Shown piece after piece: positions 8,325 to 16,630 of a stretch of 64,000 nt of DNA. The notes beneath the pieces are model-generated. The model was not told the origin of the DNA and did no database searches. It was given only the letters and a program-made list of their open reading frames with translations. The stretch is from an uncultured Eubacteriales bacterium (lineage in GTDB: Bacteria > Bacillota > Clostridia > Oscillospirales > Oscillospiraceae). The stretch is from NCBI GenBank assembly GCA_900544295.1, contig UQUO01000006.1, forward strand, positions 1-64,000, given 5' to 3'. Every line of letters starts with the position of its first letter. The stretch's first letter is position 1. The position numbers were made by a program, and so were the translations under genes.

Positions 8325-9031
8325 CAGATCCTGCCGTGGGCGAAGTTGTCCGGGCTCCTGAGCATGTAGGGCTCGAGGGGCACGGCCTCGCCTATATAGC
8401 GCGCGTCGCGCCCGTCTTTCAGGAACTCCTCCAAAAACGGCGCGCGGCCCGTGGTGAGCACGACGGGTATGCCCGTGCGCTCCGAGACCTCGCGCAGGAC
8501 CTCCCAGCCCCGGCGCAGGTCGTCCGGGCCCGCGTAGTTCAGGAGGTTGGAGTTGTTCACGAGACCCGTCACCTTCCGGCGGGCGAAGCCCTCCAGCCCG
8601 CCCATGAGCTTTATGACCTTGTCCGGGCTCTCGGACATGGGGCGGAAGACGTTGACTATGTCCCAGACCTCGAGCTGCCCCGGCTCCAGCGCGGCGAAGT
8701 CCTGGTGGTAGCGCGCCAGCGAGAGCGCGCCCGCCTGGTCGCCGCCCACGTCGAAGACGACGAGGTCCCAGTCCCCGTCGAAGGCCGAGGCGACGCGCGC
8801 GGGCATGACGGTCTGCGTGAGGCCGCAGCCGACGAAGCTGGGGGAGACGAGGCCGACGCCCCGCTGCCCGAGCACGCGGATGTGGTCGGACATGCGGAAG
8901 TAGTCGTTGATGCGGTCAAGGTCGACGACCTGCGTCTTGAGCCCCCGCTCCGCCGCCCTCACCGCGAGGTTCAGCGCGATCTCAGTCTTGCCCGAGCAGT
9001 AGTTGCCGATGAGTATGATGATCTTCTTCAC
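8324..9031 (-). CDS. P-loop NTPase of the MinD/ParA/CobQ-like class
   Basis: 235-aa soluble protein. Its N-terminus, KKIIILIGNYCSGKTEIAL, contains a P-loop (GNYCSGKT), and FDVGGDQAG (near residue 108) resembles the Walker B region of the MinD/ParA superfamily. Later conserved-looking parts are VNVFRPMS and GLVNNSNLL, the second like the nucleotide-base-binding strand of these NTPases. GTG 9031 follows a purine-rich RBS; an in-frame ATG at 9052 is an alternative. It has its own promoter (9051-9079) and terminator, so it is probably not part of the upstream sugar operon. Function not assigned; such proteins often act in cofactor or metallocluster handling. Confidence 0.7.
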   Translation of the reverse strand: MKKIIILIGNYCSGKTEIALNLAVRAAERGLKTQVVDLDRINDYFRMSDHIRVLGQRGVGLVSPSFVGCGLTQTVMPARVASAFDGDWDLVVFDVGGDQAGALSLARYHQDFAALEPGQLEVWDIVNVFRPMSESPDKVIKLMGGLEGFARRKVTGLVNNSNLLNYAGPDDLRRGWEVLREVSERTGIPVVLTTGRAPFLEEFLKDGRDARYIGEAVPLEPYMLRSPDNFAHGRI

Positions 9032-9050
9032 AAAACCGCCCCCTCCCCCC

Positions 9051-9079
9051 ATTATACCCCCCGCCGGGGGGGAAGTAAA
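9051..9079 (-). promoter_or_regulatory. Promoter of the NTPase gene with palindromic GC spacer
   Basis: TTTACT (9074-9079) and TATAAT (9051-9056) are 17 nt apart on the minus strand. The spacer is almost entirely a C-run/G-run palindrome (CCCCCCCGGCGGGGGG), which could form a hairpin or a regulator site. The start codon lies about 20 nt downstream, leaving a very short leader. Confidence 0.65.
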
Positions 9080-9098
9080 GCGGGGGAGGGGGCGCAGG

Positions 9099-10505
9099 TC
9101 AGACGTGCCGGTAGACGGAGTAGCCCAGGTATTTCCCGAAGGCCTCGCAGAGGACGTCCGCCACATGGCCGCGCACGAAGGCGACGTGGTGTTCGAAGCC
9201 GTTTGAGCAGATGTACTTCATGAGGCCCTGGAGGTTTTCGATGCGGCAGCAGGCTAGGCCGCCCTTCGTGGGCATGGGCTCGTCCAGGAACTCGCCCTCG
9301 CCCACGTAGGCGCAGATGCGGCCTGTGAAGTCGTCCGTGCTCAGCTTGGCGAAGGTCATGGGCCCCGCGGCCACCTGGCCCTTGCAGCAGCCGAAGCAGT
9401 TTTCCGCGCCCAGGGTCGTGCTGAGGACGTCGAGGTTCTCTATCTCCACCGGAGCGCCGAAGAAACTGCGCGGGAAGTTCGAGCAGTGCTGGCTCAGGCA
9501 CTTGTCCCGCTCCTCGCGGATGTTGTTGTTCCAGTCCATATAGGCGGGGGCGGAGCCGGCGGCCCTGTCCATGGCCAGCATGGTCAGCGCGCCCATGACG
9601 TCGCTCTCGCAGGCGGAGGGCCTGCCCGCCTCGCCCATCATGCTCATGGCCAGGCAGGCGGCGCAGCCGTAGTAGTTCTCCAGCGCGTCCCAGCACTGGA
9701 CGGCGCTGGCGTCGCAGTCCAGCTCCTCCACCAGCTGCTGCACGGCCAGGCAGAGCCGGGCCTGCTTTTCGACCTTCTCCGGGCCTATGTAGGGCGGGAC
9801 GGCGCCGTATGCGCGTATCTCGGCGGCCTTTTTATCGATGAGCGCCGCGTCCCTGATGGCCTCCGCGCGGTGAATGACGGTGGACATGTCCACGGTCTCC
9901 ACGTCTACGCCCGCGCGCTGGAGCAGCTTTTCGGAGAAGCGCACCGTCCTGAAGGCCGAGGGACGCACCCCGAGCAGGGCTATACGCGCGGAGCGCAGGG
10001 CCTTTGTGACCCGGCACACTGCGGCAAAGCGCTCTATGTCGGCGCGAAACTCCGGCGAGTCTATCCGGCAGGTGTGGGTGCTCGTGTCCGTGAAGGGTAT
10101 GCCCAGCTGATAGAGGTCGTTGCAGACGGAGAGCTTGCCGCAGAAGGCGTCCCGCCTGTTGGCCATGTCCAGCTTGTCGAAGTCGTCGTCGCAGGCCTGC
10201 ACCAGCACGGGCACCTCCAGGCCGGAGCGCTGTATGGCGTCCGCCACGGCAGACTCCTCGCCAAAGTTCGGCAGGATAACGATGATGCCGCTTATGAGCT
10301 CCCTGTTCCTGGAAAACAGCCGGGCGCAGGTCAGTGCCTCCTCATGCGTTTGGACGGCGCCCATACGGCAGCTGTCCTCGTCCACGCTTATGCAGCCGTA
10401 GCCCATACTGTCCAGCAGGCCCAGCACACTGTCCCTGGCTTCCTTTATGAGGTGCGCGGGGAAGAAGCTGCGGGAGGTCACGATAAGTCCAAATGTCTCT
10501 TTCAT
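9099..10505 (-). CDS. L-fucose/L-arabinose isomerase-fold protein
   Basis: 468-aa cytoplasmic protein of the L-fucose isomerase-like family (COG2407 type), which interconverts aldose and ketose sugars with a divalent metal. I recognise the family by the N-terminal Rossmann-like part (GLIVTSRSFFP, IIVILPNFGEE), the middle CWDALENYYGC and MGALTML, and the C-terminal domain. The substrate cannot be read from sequence. ATG 10505 has AAAGGA upstream. It is last in the sugar operon, 20 nt after the FGGY kinase, which suggests isomerisation to a ketose followed by phosphorylation. It is rich in Cys for an enzyme of this type. Confidence 0.75.
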   Translation of the reverse strand: MKETFGLIVTSRSFFPAHLIKEARDSVLGLLDSMGYGCISVDEDSCRMGAVQTHEEALTCARLFSRNRELISGIIVILPNFGEESAVADAIQRSGLEVPVLVQACDDDFDKLDMANRRDAFCGKLSVCNDLYQLGIPFTDTSTHTCRIDSPEFRADIERFAAVCRVTKALRSARIALLGVRPSAFRTVRFSEKLLQRAGVDVETVDMSTVIHRAEAIRDAALIDKKAAEIRAYGAVPPYIGPEKVEKQARLCLAVQQLVEELDCDASAVQCWDALENYYGCAACLAMSMMGEAGRPSACESDVMGALTMLAMDRAAGSAPAYMDWNNNIREERDKCLSQHCSNFPRSFFGAPVEIENLDVLSTTLGAENCFGCCKGQVAAGPMTFAKLSTDDFTGRICAYVGEGEFLDEPMPTKGGLACCRIENLQGLMKYICSNGFEHHVAFVRGHVADVLCEAFGKYLGYSVYRHV

Positions 10506-10525
10506 CCTGATATGATTTCCTTTCG

Positions 10526-11998
10526 TCAAAGCAGAGTTTTGACTGCGCGTTTCCAGCCCTCGTAGCAGCGCTCCCGGCGCGCGGGCTCCATGGCCGGGCG
10601 AAAGCCGGGCAGGTGCCTGCGGGCGGCGAGCCCGGGCTCGTCCGTCCAGCCCAGGGCGAGCATGGCGGCGCAGCCCGCGCCCAGGGCGGAGAGCTCTTCC
10701 ACCTCGGAGGGCGCCAACTCGCAGCCCAGCATGTCCGCCGTGAACTGCATGAGGAAGGAGTCGTGCTTGGCGCCTCCATCGGCGTATATGAGCGGTATGG
10801 GCCCGCAGGAGGCAGTCAGCTCCCCATAGACGTCGGCTATCTGATATGCGACCGCTTCCTCGGCGGCGCGGATCACGTGTTCCCTCCCGCTGCCTATTCC
10901 GAGGCCGAGGATGGCGGCCCTCACATCGCCGCGCCAATAGGGCGCGCCCAGGCCGGTGAAGGCCGGCACCAGGTATACCCCTCCGTTGTCCTCCAGGCCG
11001 GCGGCTATTGGGCCGACGTCCCTGCTGTTCTCGATGAGGCGCAGTTTGTCTCTCAGCCAGACGATGAGCGCCCCGGTGTGATTGATATTCCCCTCCGCCA
11101 CATAGCAGAGGCGGCCGTTCAGCTTCCAGCCCACGGAGCACACGATCCCCCCGCTCACGCCGGGCCGCGCAGGCCCGGCGTTCACCATGACGGAGGTCCC
11201 TGTGCCGAGGGTGAGCTTGGCCCCGCCCCTGCTGAGGCAGCCGTTGCCCAGCAGCGCCGCCTGAGAGTCGCCCAGTACGCCGCAGATCGGTACAGGCCCC
11301 GGCAGCAGGCCGTCGAGGTCGCTGTACCCGAAGAGGCTGTTGCTCTCGCAGACCTCGGGCAGCATCCGCCGCTCCAGGCCGAAGAGCCCGAGCATCTCGG
11401 GGCTCCAGTCCAGGCTGTCCAAGTCGAGCAGCTGGGTACGGCTCGCGTTGGAGACGTCGGTTTTGAAGGCCGCGCCGCCAGTTAGGCGGTAGATGAGCCA
11501 GGCGTCCACAGTGCCGAAGCAGAGGTCTCCCTCCGCCGCGGCCCCGGCCGGCCCGTCGGCGTTTTTCAGCAGCCAGGCGAACTTTGCAGCCGAGAAATAG
11601 GGAGACAGACGCAGGCCGGTCACGGCTCGCACACGCTCCTCCGTCTCCGGCGTCGAGAGGGCCCGGGTCAGCTCCTCGGCCCTGGCGCACTGCCAGGTCA
11701 CGGCGTTATACAGGGGCAGGCCCGTGCTCCGCCGCCAGCAGACCGCTGTCTCGCGTTGGTTTGCTATGGCTATGGCCCGTATCTGCCCGGGCCCGACGCC
11801 GCAGCGCTCCATGACAAGGCGCGAGACGGCGGGGACGTTCGCCCAGATCTCCATGGGATCGTGTTCCGCCCAGCCCTCAGGCGTGACTATCTGCCTGTGG
11901 GCGAGGTCGCTCCGGCCGGCGAGGGCGCCGGCGCGGTCAATAAGTATCGCCTTCGTACCCGAGGTGCTCTGGTCGAGGGCGAGGATGTATTCCTTCAT
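10526..11998 (-). CDS. FGGY-family carbohydrate kinase (glycerol/xylulose kinase-like)
   Basis: 490-aa cytoplasmic sugar kinase. The N-terminal phosphate loop YILALDQSTSGTKA, GWAEHDPMEIW, the C-terminal domain with LTLGTGTSVMVN and the adenine-pocket motif DGGAKHDSFLMQF mark the FGGY family. The DQSTSGT and GWAEHDP motifs lean to the glycerol kinase branch, but operon context favours a ketose such as xylulose or apulose. ATG 11998 overlaps the upstream stop as ATGA; an in-frame ATG nine bases earlier is possible because the GGAG abuts 11998. It sits between a transketolase subunit and the isomerase-like gene. Confidence 0.85.
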   Translation of the reverse strand: MKEYILALDQSTSGTKAILIDRAGALAGRSDLAHRQIVTPEGWAEHDPMEIWANVPAVSRLVMERCGVGPGQIRAIAIANQRETAVCWRRSTGLPLYNAVTWQCARAEELTRALSTPETEERVRAVTGLRLSPYFSAAKFAWLLKNADGPAGAAAEGDLCFGTVDAWLIYRLTGGAAFKTDVSNASRTQLLDLDSLDWSPEMLGLFGLERRMLPEVCESNSLFGYSDLDGLLPGPVPICGVLGDSQAALLGNGCLSRGGAKLTLGTGTSVMVNAGPARPGVSGGIVCSVGWKLNGRLCYVAEGNINHTGALIVWLRDKLRLIENSRDVGPIAAGLEDNGGVYLVPAFTGLGAPYWRGDVRAAILGLGIGSGREHVIRAAEEAVAYQIADVYGELTASCGPIPLIYADGGAKHDSFLMQFTADMLGCELAPSEVEELSALGAGCAAMLALGWTDEPGLAARRHLPGFRPAMEPARRERCYEGWKRAVKTLL

Positions 11999-12921
11999 CT
12001 CCTGCATAGCTCGTATGCGGCCCGGGCGATGCCGCCTGCGTTCAGCCCGTAGTAGTCCAGCACCTCCTGCTGCCCGCCGGTGACGACGGGGGCGTCGGGA
12101 AGGCCCAGCCGCGTGAGCGGCACACCCATGCCCGCCAGCTCCTGCGCCACCAGAGAGCCCAGGCCCAGAAAGCTGCTGTGTTCCTCCACTGTGACTATAC
12201 CGGAGGTCTCCGCTGCCGCGCGCCTGACCGCCTCGCAGTCCAGGGGCTTTATACAGAACATGTCCAGCACCCGGCAAGATACGCCTTGCTCACGGAGCGC
12301 ATCCGAGGCCGCCGCCGCGGGGGCGACCATGTCGCCGCAGGCGATGACCGTCACGTCGTCGCCCGGCCGGGTCAGCAGCGCGCGGTCTTCCGAGAGGTCG
12401 GCGCCGCCGGCAGGATAGACCTCGGGAGAGGCGCTGCGCCCCACCCGCACGTAGGCGGGCAGGCTGTCGGCGGCCAGACGACGGGTGAGCGAACGCGAGG
12501 CCTCCGCGTCCGCCGGCATATACACGCGCAGACCGGGCAGGACGCCCAGCGCCGCTATGTCGTGCACGGCGTGGTGAGTGAGGCCCAGCGGGCCGTAGCT
12601 CACCCCGCCGCTTACGCCTATGAGCTTTACGTTGCTGCCGGAGTAGCAGACGTCCACCTTGACCTGCTCCATGCTCCGCGTGGAGAGGAAGGCGGCGGGG
12701 GCCAGGACGAAGGGACGCATCCCGCCGGAGGCGAGGCCCGCCGCCACGGACACCAGATTCTGCTCCGCTATCCCCAGCTCTATGAACTGCCCCGGCAAGC
12801 TCCCGGCAAAACCTGAGGCCGAGGCCGAACCCCTCGAATCGCTGCACAGCACGAGGATGCTCCTATCCTCAGAGGCAAGCTGCAGCAGGGTGTCGCAAAT
12901 CGCCTGTTTGTTCGAAATCAT
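11995..12921 (-). CDS. Split transketolase, C-terminal subunit (second pair)
   Basis: 308-aa subunit carrying the pyrimidine-binding and C-terminal domains of a transketolase. It has FIELGIAEQNLVSVAAGLA (the Glu in GIAEQN activates the ThDP aminopyrimidine) and later VTVEEHSSFLGLGS. It must pair with the N-terminal subunit encoded immediately upstream; the genes overlap by 4 nt (ATGA), which favours 1:1 synthesis. Together they move two-carbon ketol units between sugar phosphates. This pair is clearly diverged from the neighbouring pair at 13773-15567. Confidence 0.88.
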   Translation of the reverse strand: MISNKQAICDTLLQLASEDRSILVLCSDSRGSASASGFAGSLPGQFIELGIAEQNLVSVAAGLASGGMRPFVLAPAAFLSTRSMEQVKVDVCYSGSNVKLIGVSGGVSYGPLGLTHHAVHDIAALGVLPGLRVYMPADAEASRSLTRRLAADSLPAYVRVGRSASPEVYPAGGADLSEDRALLTRPGDDVTVIACGDMVAPAAAASDALREQGVSCRVLDMFCIKPLDCEAVRRAAAETSGIVTVEEHSSFLGLGSLVAQELAGMGVPLTRLGLPDAPVVTGGQQEVLDYYGLNAGGIARAAYELCRR

Positions 12922-13742
12922 TTCAGGTCCCTCATCACTGTCGCCAGCTCCTGCGCGGCGGCCCGGCGCTCGGACTCGTCGGGGATGCCGTGGTGCCACT
13001 TGGCCCTGCCCTCCATAAAGGAGATGCCGCGGCCTTTCACCGTGCGGGCTATGACCACGCTGGGCCTGTCCTTGGTGTTCCGCGCCAGAACGTATGCCGC
13101 GCCGAGCTGCTCAAAGTCGTTGCCGTCCGGGACCTCTATCGCGTTCCAGCCGAAGCTGCGGAAGCGCTCGGCCAGAGGCTCGAGGCCCATGACCTCCTCT
13201 GTCGCGCCCGAGATCTGCAGGCCGTTGCGGTCCACCGTGGCGCACAGGCTGTCCAGCCCGTAGTGCGAGGCGGCCATGGCGGCCTCCCAGACGGAGCCCT
13301 CGGCCAGCTCCCCGTCGCCCATTAGGACGTAGGTCCGGCTGGCCAGGCCCCTGAGGCGGGCGGCGAGGGCCATGCCCACGCCCAGGGACAGCCCGTGCCC
13401 CAGGGAGCCGGTGTTCATCTCTATCCCCGGCACCTGGTTGTTCGGGTGGCCCATGAGCTTCCCTCCAAAACTCAGATAGCCCCCCAGTTCCTCCGCCGGG
13501 AAGAAGCCCCTGTCCGCCAGGACGGCGTAGAGGGCCTCCACCGAGTGCCCCTTGCTCAGTATGAAGCGGTCGCGTTCGGGCGCGTCCGGCCTGGCCGCGT
13601 CGATGTTCATCTGGCGGCAATAGAGCTCCAGAAGGATCTCCATCTCGCTGAGATCCCCGCCTATATGGCCGCCCTTTTTGCTGCATACCATGTCCAGCAC
13701 CTGAAGCCTGAGGCGACAGGCCTTTTCTCTAAGTTCCTCCAC
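12918..13742 (-). CDS. Split transketolase, N-terminal (ThDP-binding) subunit (second pair)
   Basis: 274-aa subunit with the ThDP pyrophosphate domain. Visible are SKKGGHIGGDLS, ERDRFILSKGHSVEALY, and the ThDP/Mg motif GDGE (142-145) ending at N173. GTG 13742 follows GGAAGG at good spacing. The 4-nt overlap with its C-terminal partner shows they work as one enzyme. The gene starts about 30 nt after the first transketolase pair. Confidence 0.88.
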   Translation of the reverse strand: MEELREKACRLRLQVLDMVCSKKGGHIGGDLSEMEILLELYCRQMNIDAARPDAPERDRFILSKGHSVEALYAVLADRGFFPAEELGGYLSFGGKLMGHPNNQVPGIEMNTGSLGHGLSLGVGMALAARLRGLASRTYVLMGDGELAEGSVWEAAMAASHYGLDSLCATVDRNGLQISGATEEVMGLEPLAERFRSFGWNAIEVPDGNDFEQLGAAYVLARNTKDRPSVVIARTVKGRGISFMEGRAKWHHGIPDESERRAAAQELATVMRDLK

Positions 13743-13772
13743 AGCGCCTTCCTCCTCACGCCTGGCGGCGGC

Positions 13773-14717
13773 TTATTTCTTGAGCGCGACCGCTCTTCTC
13801 ACCGTATCGGCCAGGACCGTCTCCGTCAGGCCGAAGAGAGCCAGCACGTCGTCGTGCTTGCCCGACTTGCCGAAGCAGTCGCGCATGCCGTGCCTGAGCA
13901 CGGGGACGGGATATTCCTCGCCCACGACCTCTGCAACGGCGCCGCCCAGACCGCCGAGGACGTTGTGCTCCTCGGAAGTGACTATGGCCCCGGTCTCTCG
14001 TGCGGCCTCGAGGACGAGCCGCCTGTCTATAGGTTTTATCGTGTGCATGTCTATGACGCGCACATCCAGGCCCTCGGCCTCCAGCAGGGCCGCGGCTTTG
14101 AGCGCCGTGGCGACCATGTTGCCCGTGGCGATGATGGCGGCGTCCCGGCCCGGGCGCATGACGACGCCCTTGCCTATCTCAAACTTGTAGCCCTCGAACT
14201 CCGTCACCGTCTCCACTGGGCCTCGGCCCATGCGGATGAAGCAGGGCCCGCTGTGTTTTGCGGCAGCCTCGGTCATGAGCGCGGCCTCGTTGGCGTCACA
14301 GGGGCACATGACCACCATGTTCGGCACGGCCCGCATGAGGGCGAGGTCCTCCACGCACTGGTGGGTGGGCCCATCCTCGCCGTTGGAGAGCCCGGAATAG
14401 AACCCGACGACCTTGACGTTCAGCCCGGGGTAGACGACGGCGTTGCGTATCTGGTCGTAGGCCCGGCCTGCCGTGAACATGCCGAAGGAATTCACGAAGG
14501 GGATCTTGCCGCAGGCGGCCATGCCGGCCGCGACGCCGACCATGTTGCACTCCTGAATGCCGACGTTGTAGTGCCTGCCCGGGAAGCGCTCTATGAAGGG
14601 CGCGGTCTTGCTGCAGGCGGCCAGGTCCGCGTCGAGCACCACAAGCTCGGGCAGCTCGGCGCCGAGCTCTGCCAGCTTCTCGCCGTACGCGCGGTTTGCG
14701 TCTCTCAGCTTGTTCAT
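13773..14717 (-). CDS. Split transketolase, C-terminal subunit (first pair)
   Basis: 314-aa subunit with the transketolase pyrimidine domain: VLDADLAACSKTAPF, RHYNVGIQECNMVGVAAGMA (catalytic Glu in GIQECN), FYSGLSNGEDGPTHQ and IVTSEEHNVLGGLG. ATG 14717 has an excellent GGAGGGAAA RBS inside the previous gene and only one base separates the two genes. It works with the subunit at 14719-15567. The sequence is nearer to standard split transketolases than the second pair. Confidence 0.9.
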   Translation of the reverse strand: MNKLRDANRAYGEKLAELGAELPELVVLDADLAACSKTAPFIERFPGRHYNVGIQECNMVGVAAGMAACGKIPFVNSFGMFTAGRAYDQIRNAVVYPGLNVKVVGFYSGLSNGEDGPTHQCVEDLALMRAVPNMVVMCPCDANEAALMTEAAAKHSGPCFIRMGRGPVETVTEFEGYKFEIGKGVVMRPGRDAAIIATGNMVATALKAAALLEAEGLDVRVIDMHTIKPIDRRLVLEAARETGAIVTSEEHNVLGGLGGAVAEVVGEEYPVPVLRHGMRDCFGKSGKHDDVLALFGLTETVLADTVRRAVALKK

Positions 14718-14718
14718 G

Positions 14719-15567
14719 TCACTTTCCCTCCAGCTCATTGAGATGCGCGACGAGTTCCGCGCGCGCTTTGATATAGTCCTCGCCCACTGGGGGATGCCCG
14801 TGCCAGGCGACGTTGTTTTCCATGAAGGAGACGCCCTTGCCTTTCACCGTGTGGGCGATGACGACTGTGGGTTTGCCCTTGAAATCTTCCGCTGCGCGGA
14901 AGGCCTCGTCTATCCTATCGATGTTGTGGCCGTCGATGTGGATGACGTTCCAGCCGAAGGAAGCCCAGCGGTCGCCCAGGGGCTCAAGGGGCATGACCTC
15001 CTCTACGGTGCCGTCTATCTGGAGGTGGTTGTAGTCCACGATGCCGACGAGGTTGTCCAGACGGTACTTGCCGGCGCACATGGCGGCTTCCCAGATCTGG
15101 CCTTCCTGTATCTCGCCGTCGCCCATGGCGCAGAAGACGCGGTAGCTCATGCCGTCCTGCTTGCCGGCGAGAGCCATGCCGACGGCGTTGGAGAGCCCCT
15201 GGCCCAGGGAGCCTGCGGACATGTCAACGCCGGGGACGTGGTTCATCTCGGCGTGGCCGGAGAGGTAGCTGTCCACCTGGCGGAAGGTCTTGAGGTCCTC
15301 GACGGGGAAGAAGCCCCTGAGGGCGAGGGTGGGGTAGAGCGCGGCGGTGCAGTGGCCCTTGGAGAGAACGAAGCGGTCGCGTTCCGGGGCCCTGGGGTTT
15401 GCAGGGTCGAGGTTTTTCATGGTGTTGAAGTAGAGAACCGTGAGTATGTCCGCGATGGAGAAGGCCCCGCCGACATGCCCCGAAGCCGCGCTGTTAATAG
15501 CGTCCAGCCCCAATATCCGCACCCTCGCGGCTGTTATCTCGAGGTCCCGTATCTTTTGGCTGTCCAT
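14719..15567 (-). CDS. Split transketolase, N-terminal (ThDP-binding) subunit (first pair)
   Basis: 282-aa ThDP-binding half of transketolase. It shows SAASGHVGGAFSIADIL, ERDRFVLSKGHCTAALY, GSLGQGLSNAVGMALA and GDGEIQEGQIWEAAM with the motif-closing N180. ATG 15567 follows AAGGAGG. It is directly after the sugar permease gene in the operon, so the enzyme is expected to work on the imported, phosphorylated sugar. Confidence 0.92.
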   Translation of the reverse strand: MDSQKIRDLEITAARVRILGLDAINSAASGHVGGAFSIADILTVLYFNTMKNLDPANPRAPERDRFVLSKGHCTAALYPTLALRGFFPVEDLKTFRQVDSYLSGHAEMNHVPGVDMSAGSLGQGLSNAVGMALAGKQDGMSYRVFCAMGDGEIQEGQIWEAAMCAGKYRLDNLVGIVDYNHLQIDGTVEEVMPLEPLGDRWASFGWNVIHIDGHNIDRIDEAFRAAEDFKGKPTVVIAHTVKGKGVSFMENNVAWHGHPPVGEDYIKARAELVAHLNELEGK

Positions 15568-15592
15568 AGTTTCCTCCTTGGTGATTCAGAAT

Positions 15593-16630
15593 TTACTCCT
15601 TATTTTTGCTGTTCTCGCCGTGCTCGGTCAGGCTGGCCTTTGCCCGGCCGGCTGCGGCGAGGCGGCTCCGGTTTTTCATGGCGTCTATGGCAATTGCGAG
15701 AAGGATGATCACACCCTTTGCCACAAGCTGCCAGTAAGAGTTTACACCCATCAGGTTCAGACCGTTGTTTATGAGGCCGATTATTATGGCGCCTATGATG
15801 GTTCCACTGATGCGGCCCATGCCGCCTGACATCGATACGCCGCCGAGCACGCAGGCTGCAATGGCATCCAGCTCCAGCCCATCGCCGACAGAGGGCTGCG
15901 CGGAATACATGCGGGCAGAGAGTATAACGCCAGTAATGCCCGCCATGGTGCCGGAGATGGTATAGGTTATGCGCTCTATCCTCGCGGTCTTGATGCCAGA
16001 AAGGCGCGCAGCAAGGCGATTCCCGCCTGTTGCAAACACATACGTACCAAATTTTGTTCTGTTGAGCACCAGAGTGGCTAGGATTATTAGAACTACGGCG
16101 TAGTAGATCTGATATGGTACGTTGAAGAGACGTCCCACGCCAAGTTGGGTGAAGGCGTCAACAGACTGGATGCGAATAGCGGTGCCGCCGGTGTATATCT
16201 GCGCCGCGCCACGGGCCACGTTCATCATGGCCATCGTGACAATGAAAGCGGGTACTTTAAGCCAGGAGATGATGCATCCATTGAGTATCCCACAGAGAGT
16301 GCCTATCAGTATGCCTGCAATGACCGCCGGGGCGACGGCCCAGCCGCCGTTTATTACAAGCCCGACGGAAGTGATTCCCGAGAGAGCGACTATCGCACCG
16401 ACACTCAGGTCTATGCCGCCGATGATGATGACAAAAGTCATGCCCAGGCTGAGGCAGATGTTGCTGAACATCTGGCGTCCGACGGACAGGATATTGTTTG
16501 AAGTCAGGAAAACTGGCGAGAGCAGGGACAGTGCAACCACCATTATCACAAGGACGGCGAGGATGCCCAGATTCGCCTTAAGTGAAGCCAGCATGTTTGT
16601 GAGCACGGGCCTGTATTTTTTGGTGTTCAA
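15593..16630 (-). CDS. Ribose-type sugar ABC transporter permease (RbsC-like)
   Basis: 345-aa permease of the CUT2 family, forming the membrane channel as a homodimer. It has the signature VIIIGGIDLSVGAIVALSG, VPAFIVTMAMMNVARG, GGNRLAARLSGI and ACVLGGVSMSGGMG. Eight to ten membrane segments are visible. TTG 16630 was chosen because GGAGG lies correctly upstream and the codon overlaps the ATPase stop as TTGA. CUT2 systems carry ribose, xylose, galactose and related monosaccharides. Confidence 0.9.
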   Translation of the reverse strand: MNTKKYRPVLTNMLASLKANLGILAVLVIMVVALSLLSPVFLTSNNILSVGRQMFSNICLSLGMTFVIIIGGIDLSVGAIVALSGITSVGLVINGGWAVAPAVIAGILIGTLCGILNGCIISWLKVPAFIVTMAMMNVARGAAQIYTGGTAIRIQSVDAFTQLGVGRLFNVPYQIYYAVVLIILATLVLNRTKFGTYVFATGGNRLAARLSGIKTARIERITYTISGTMAGITGVILSARMYSAQPSVGDGLELDAIAACVLGGVSMSGGMGRISGTIIGAIIIGLINNGLNLMGVNSYWQLVAKGVIILLAIAIDAMKNRSRLAAAGRAKASLTEHGENSKNKE

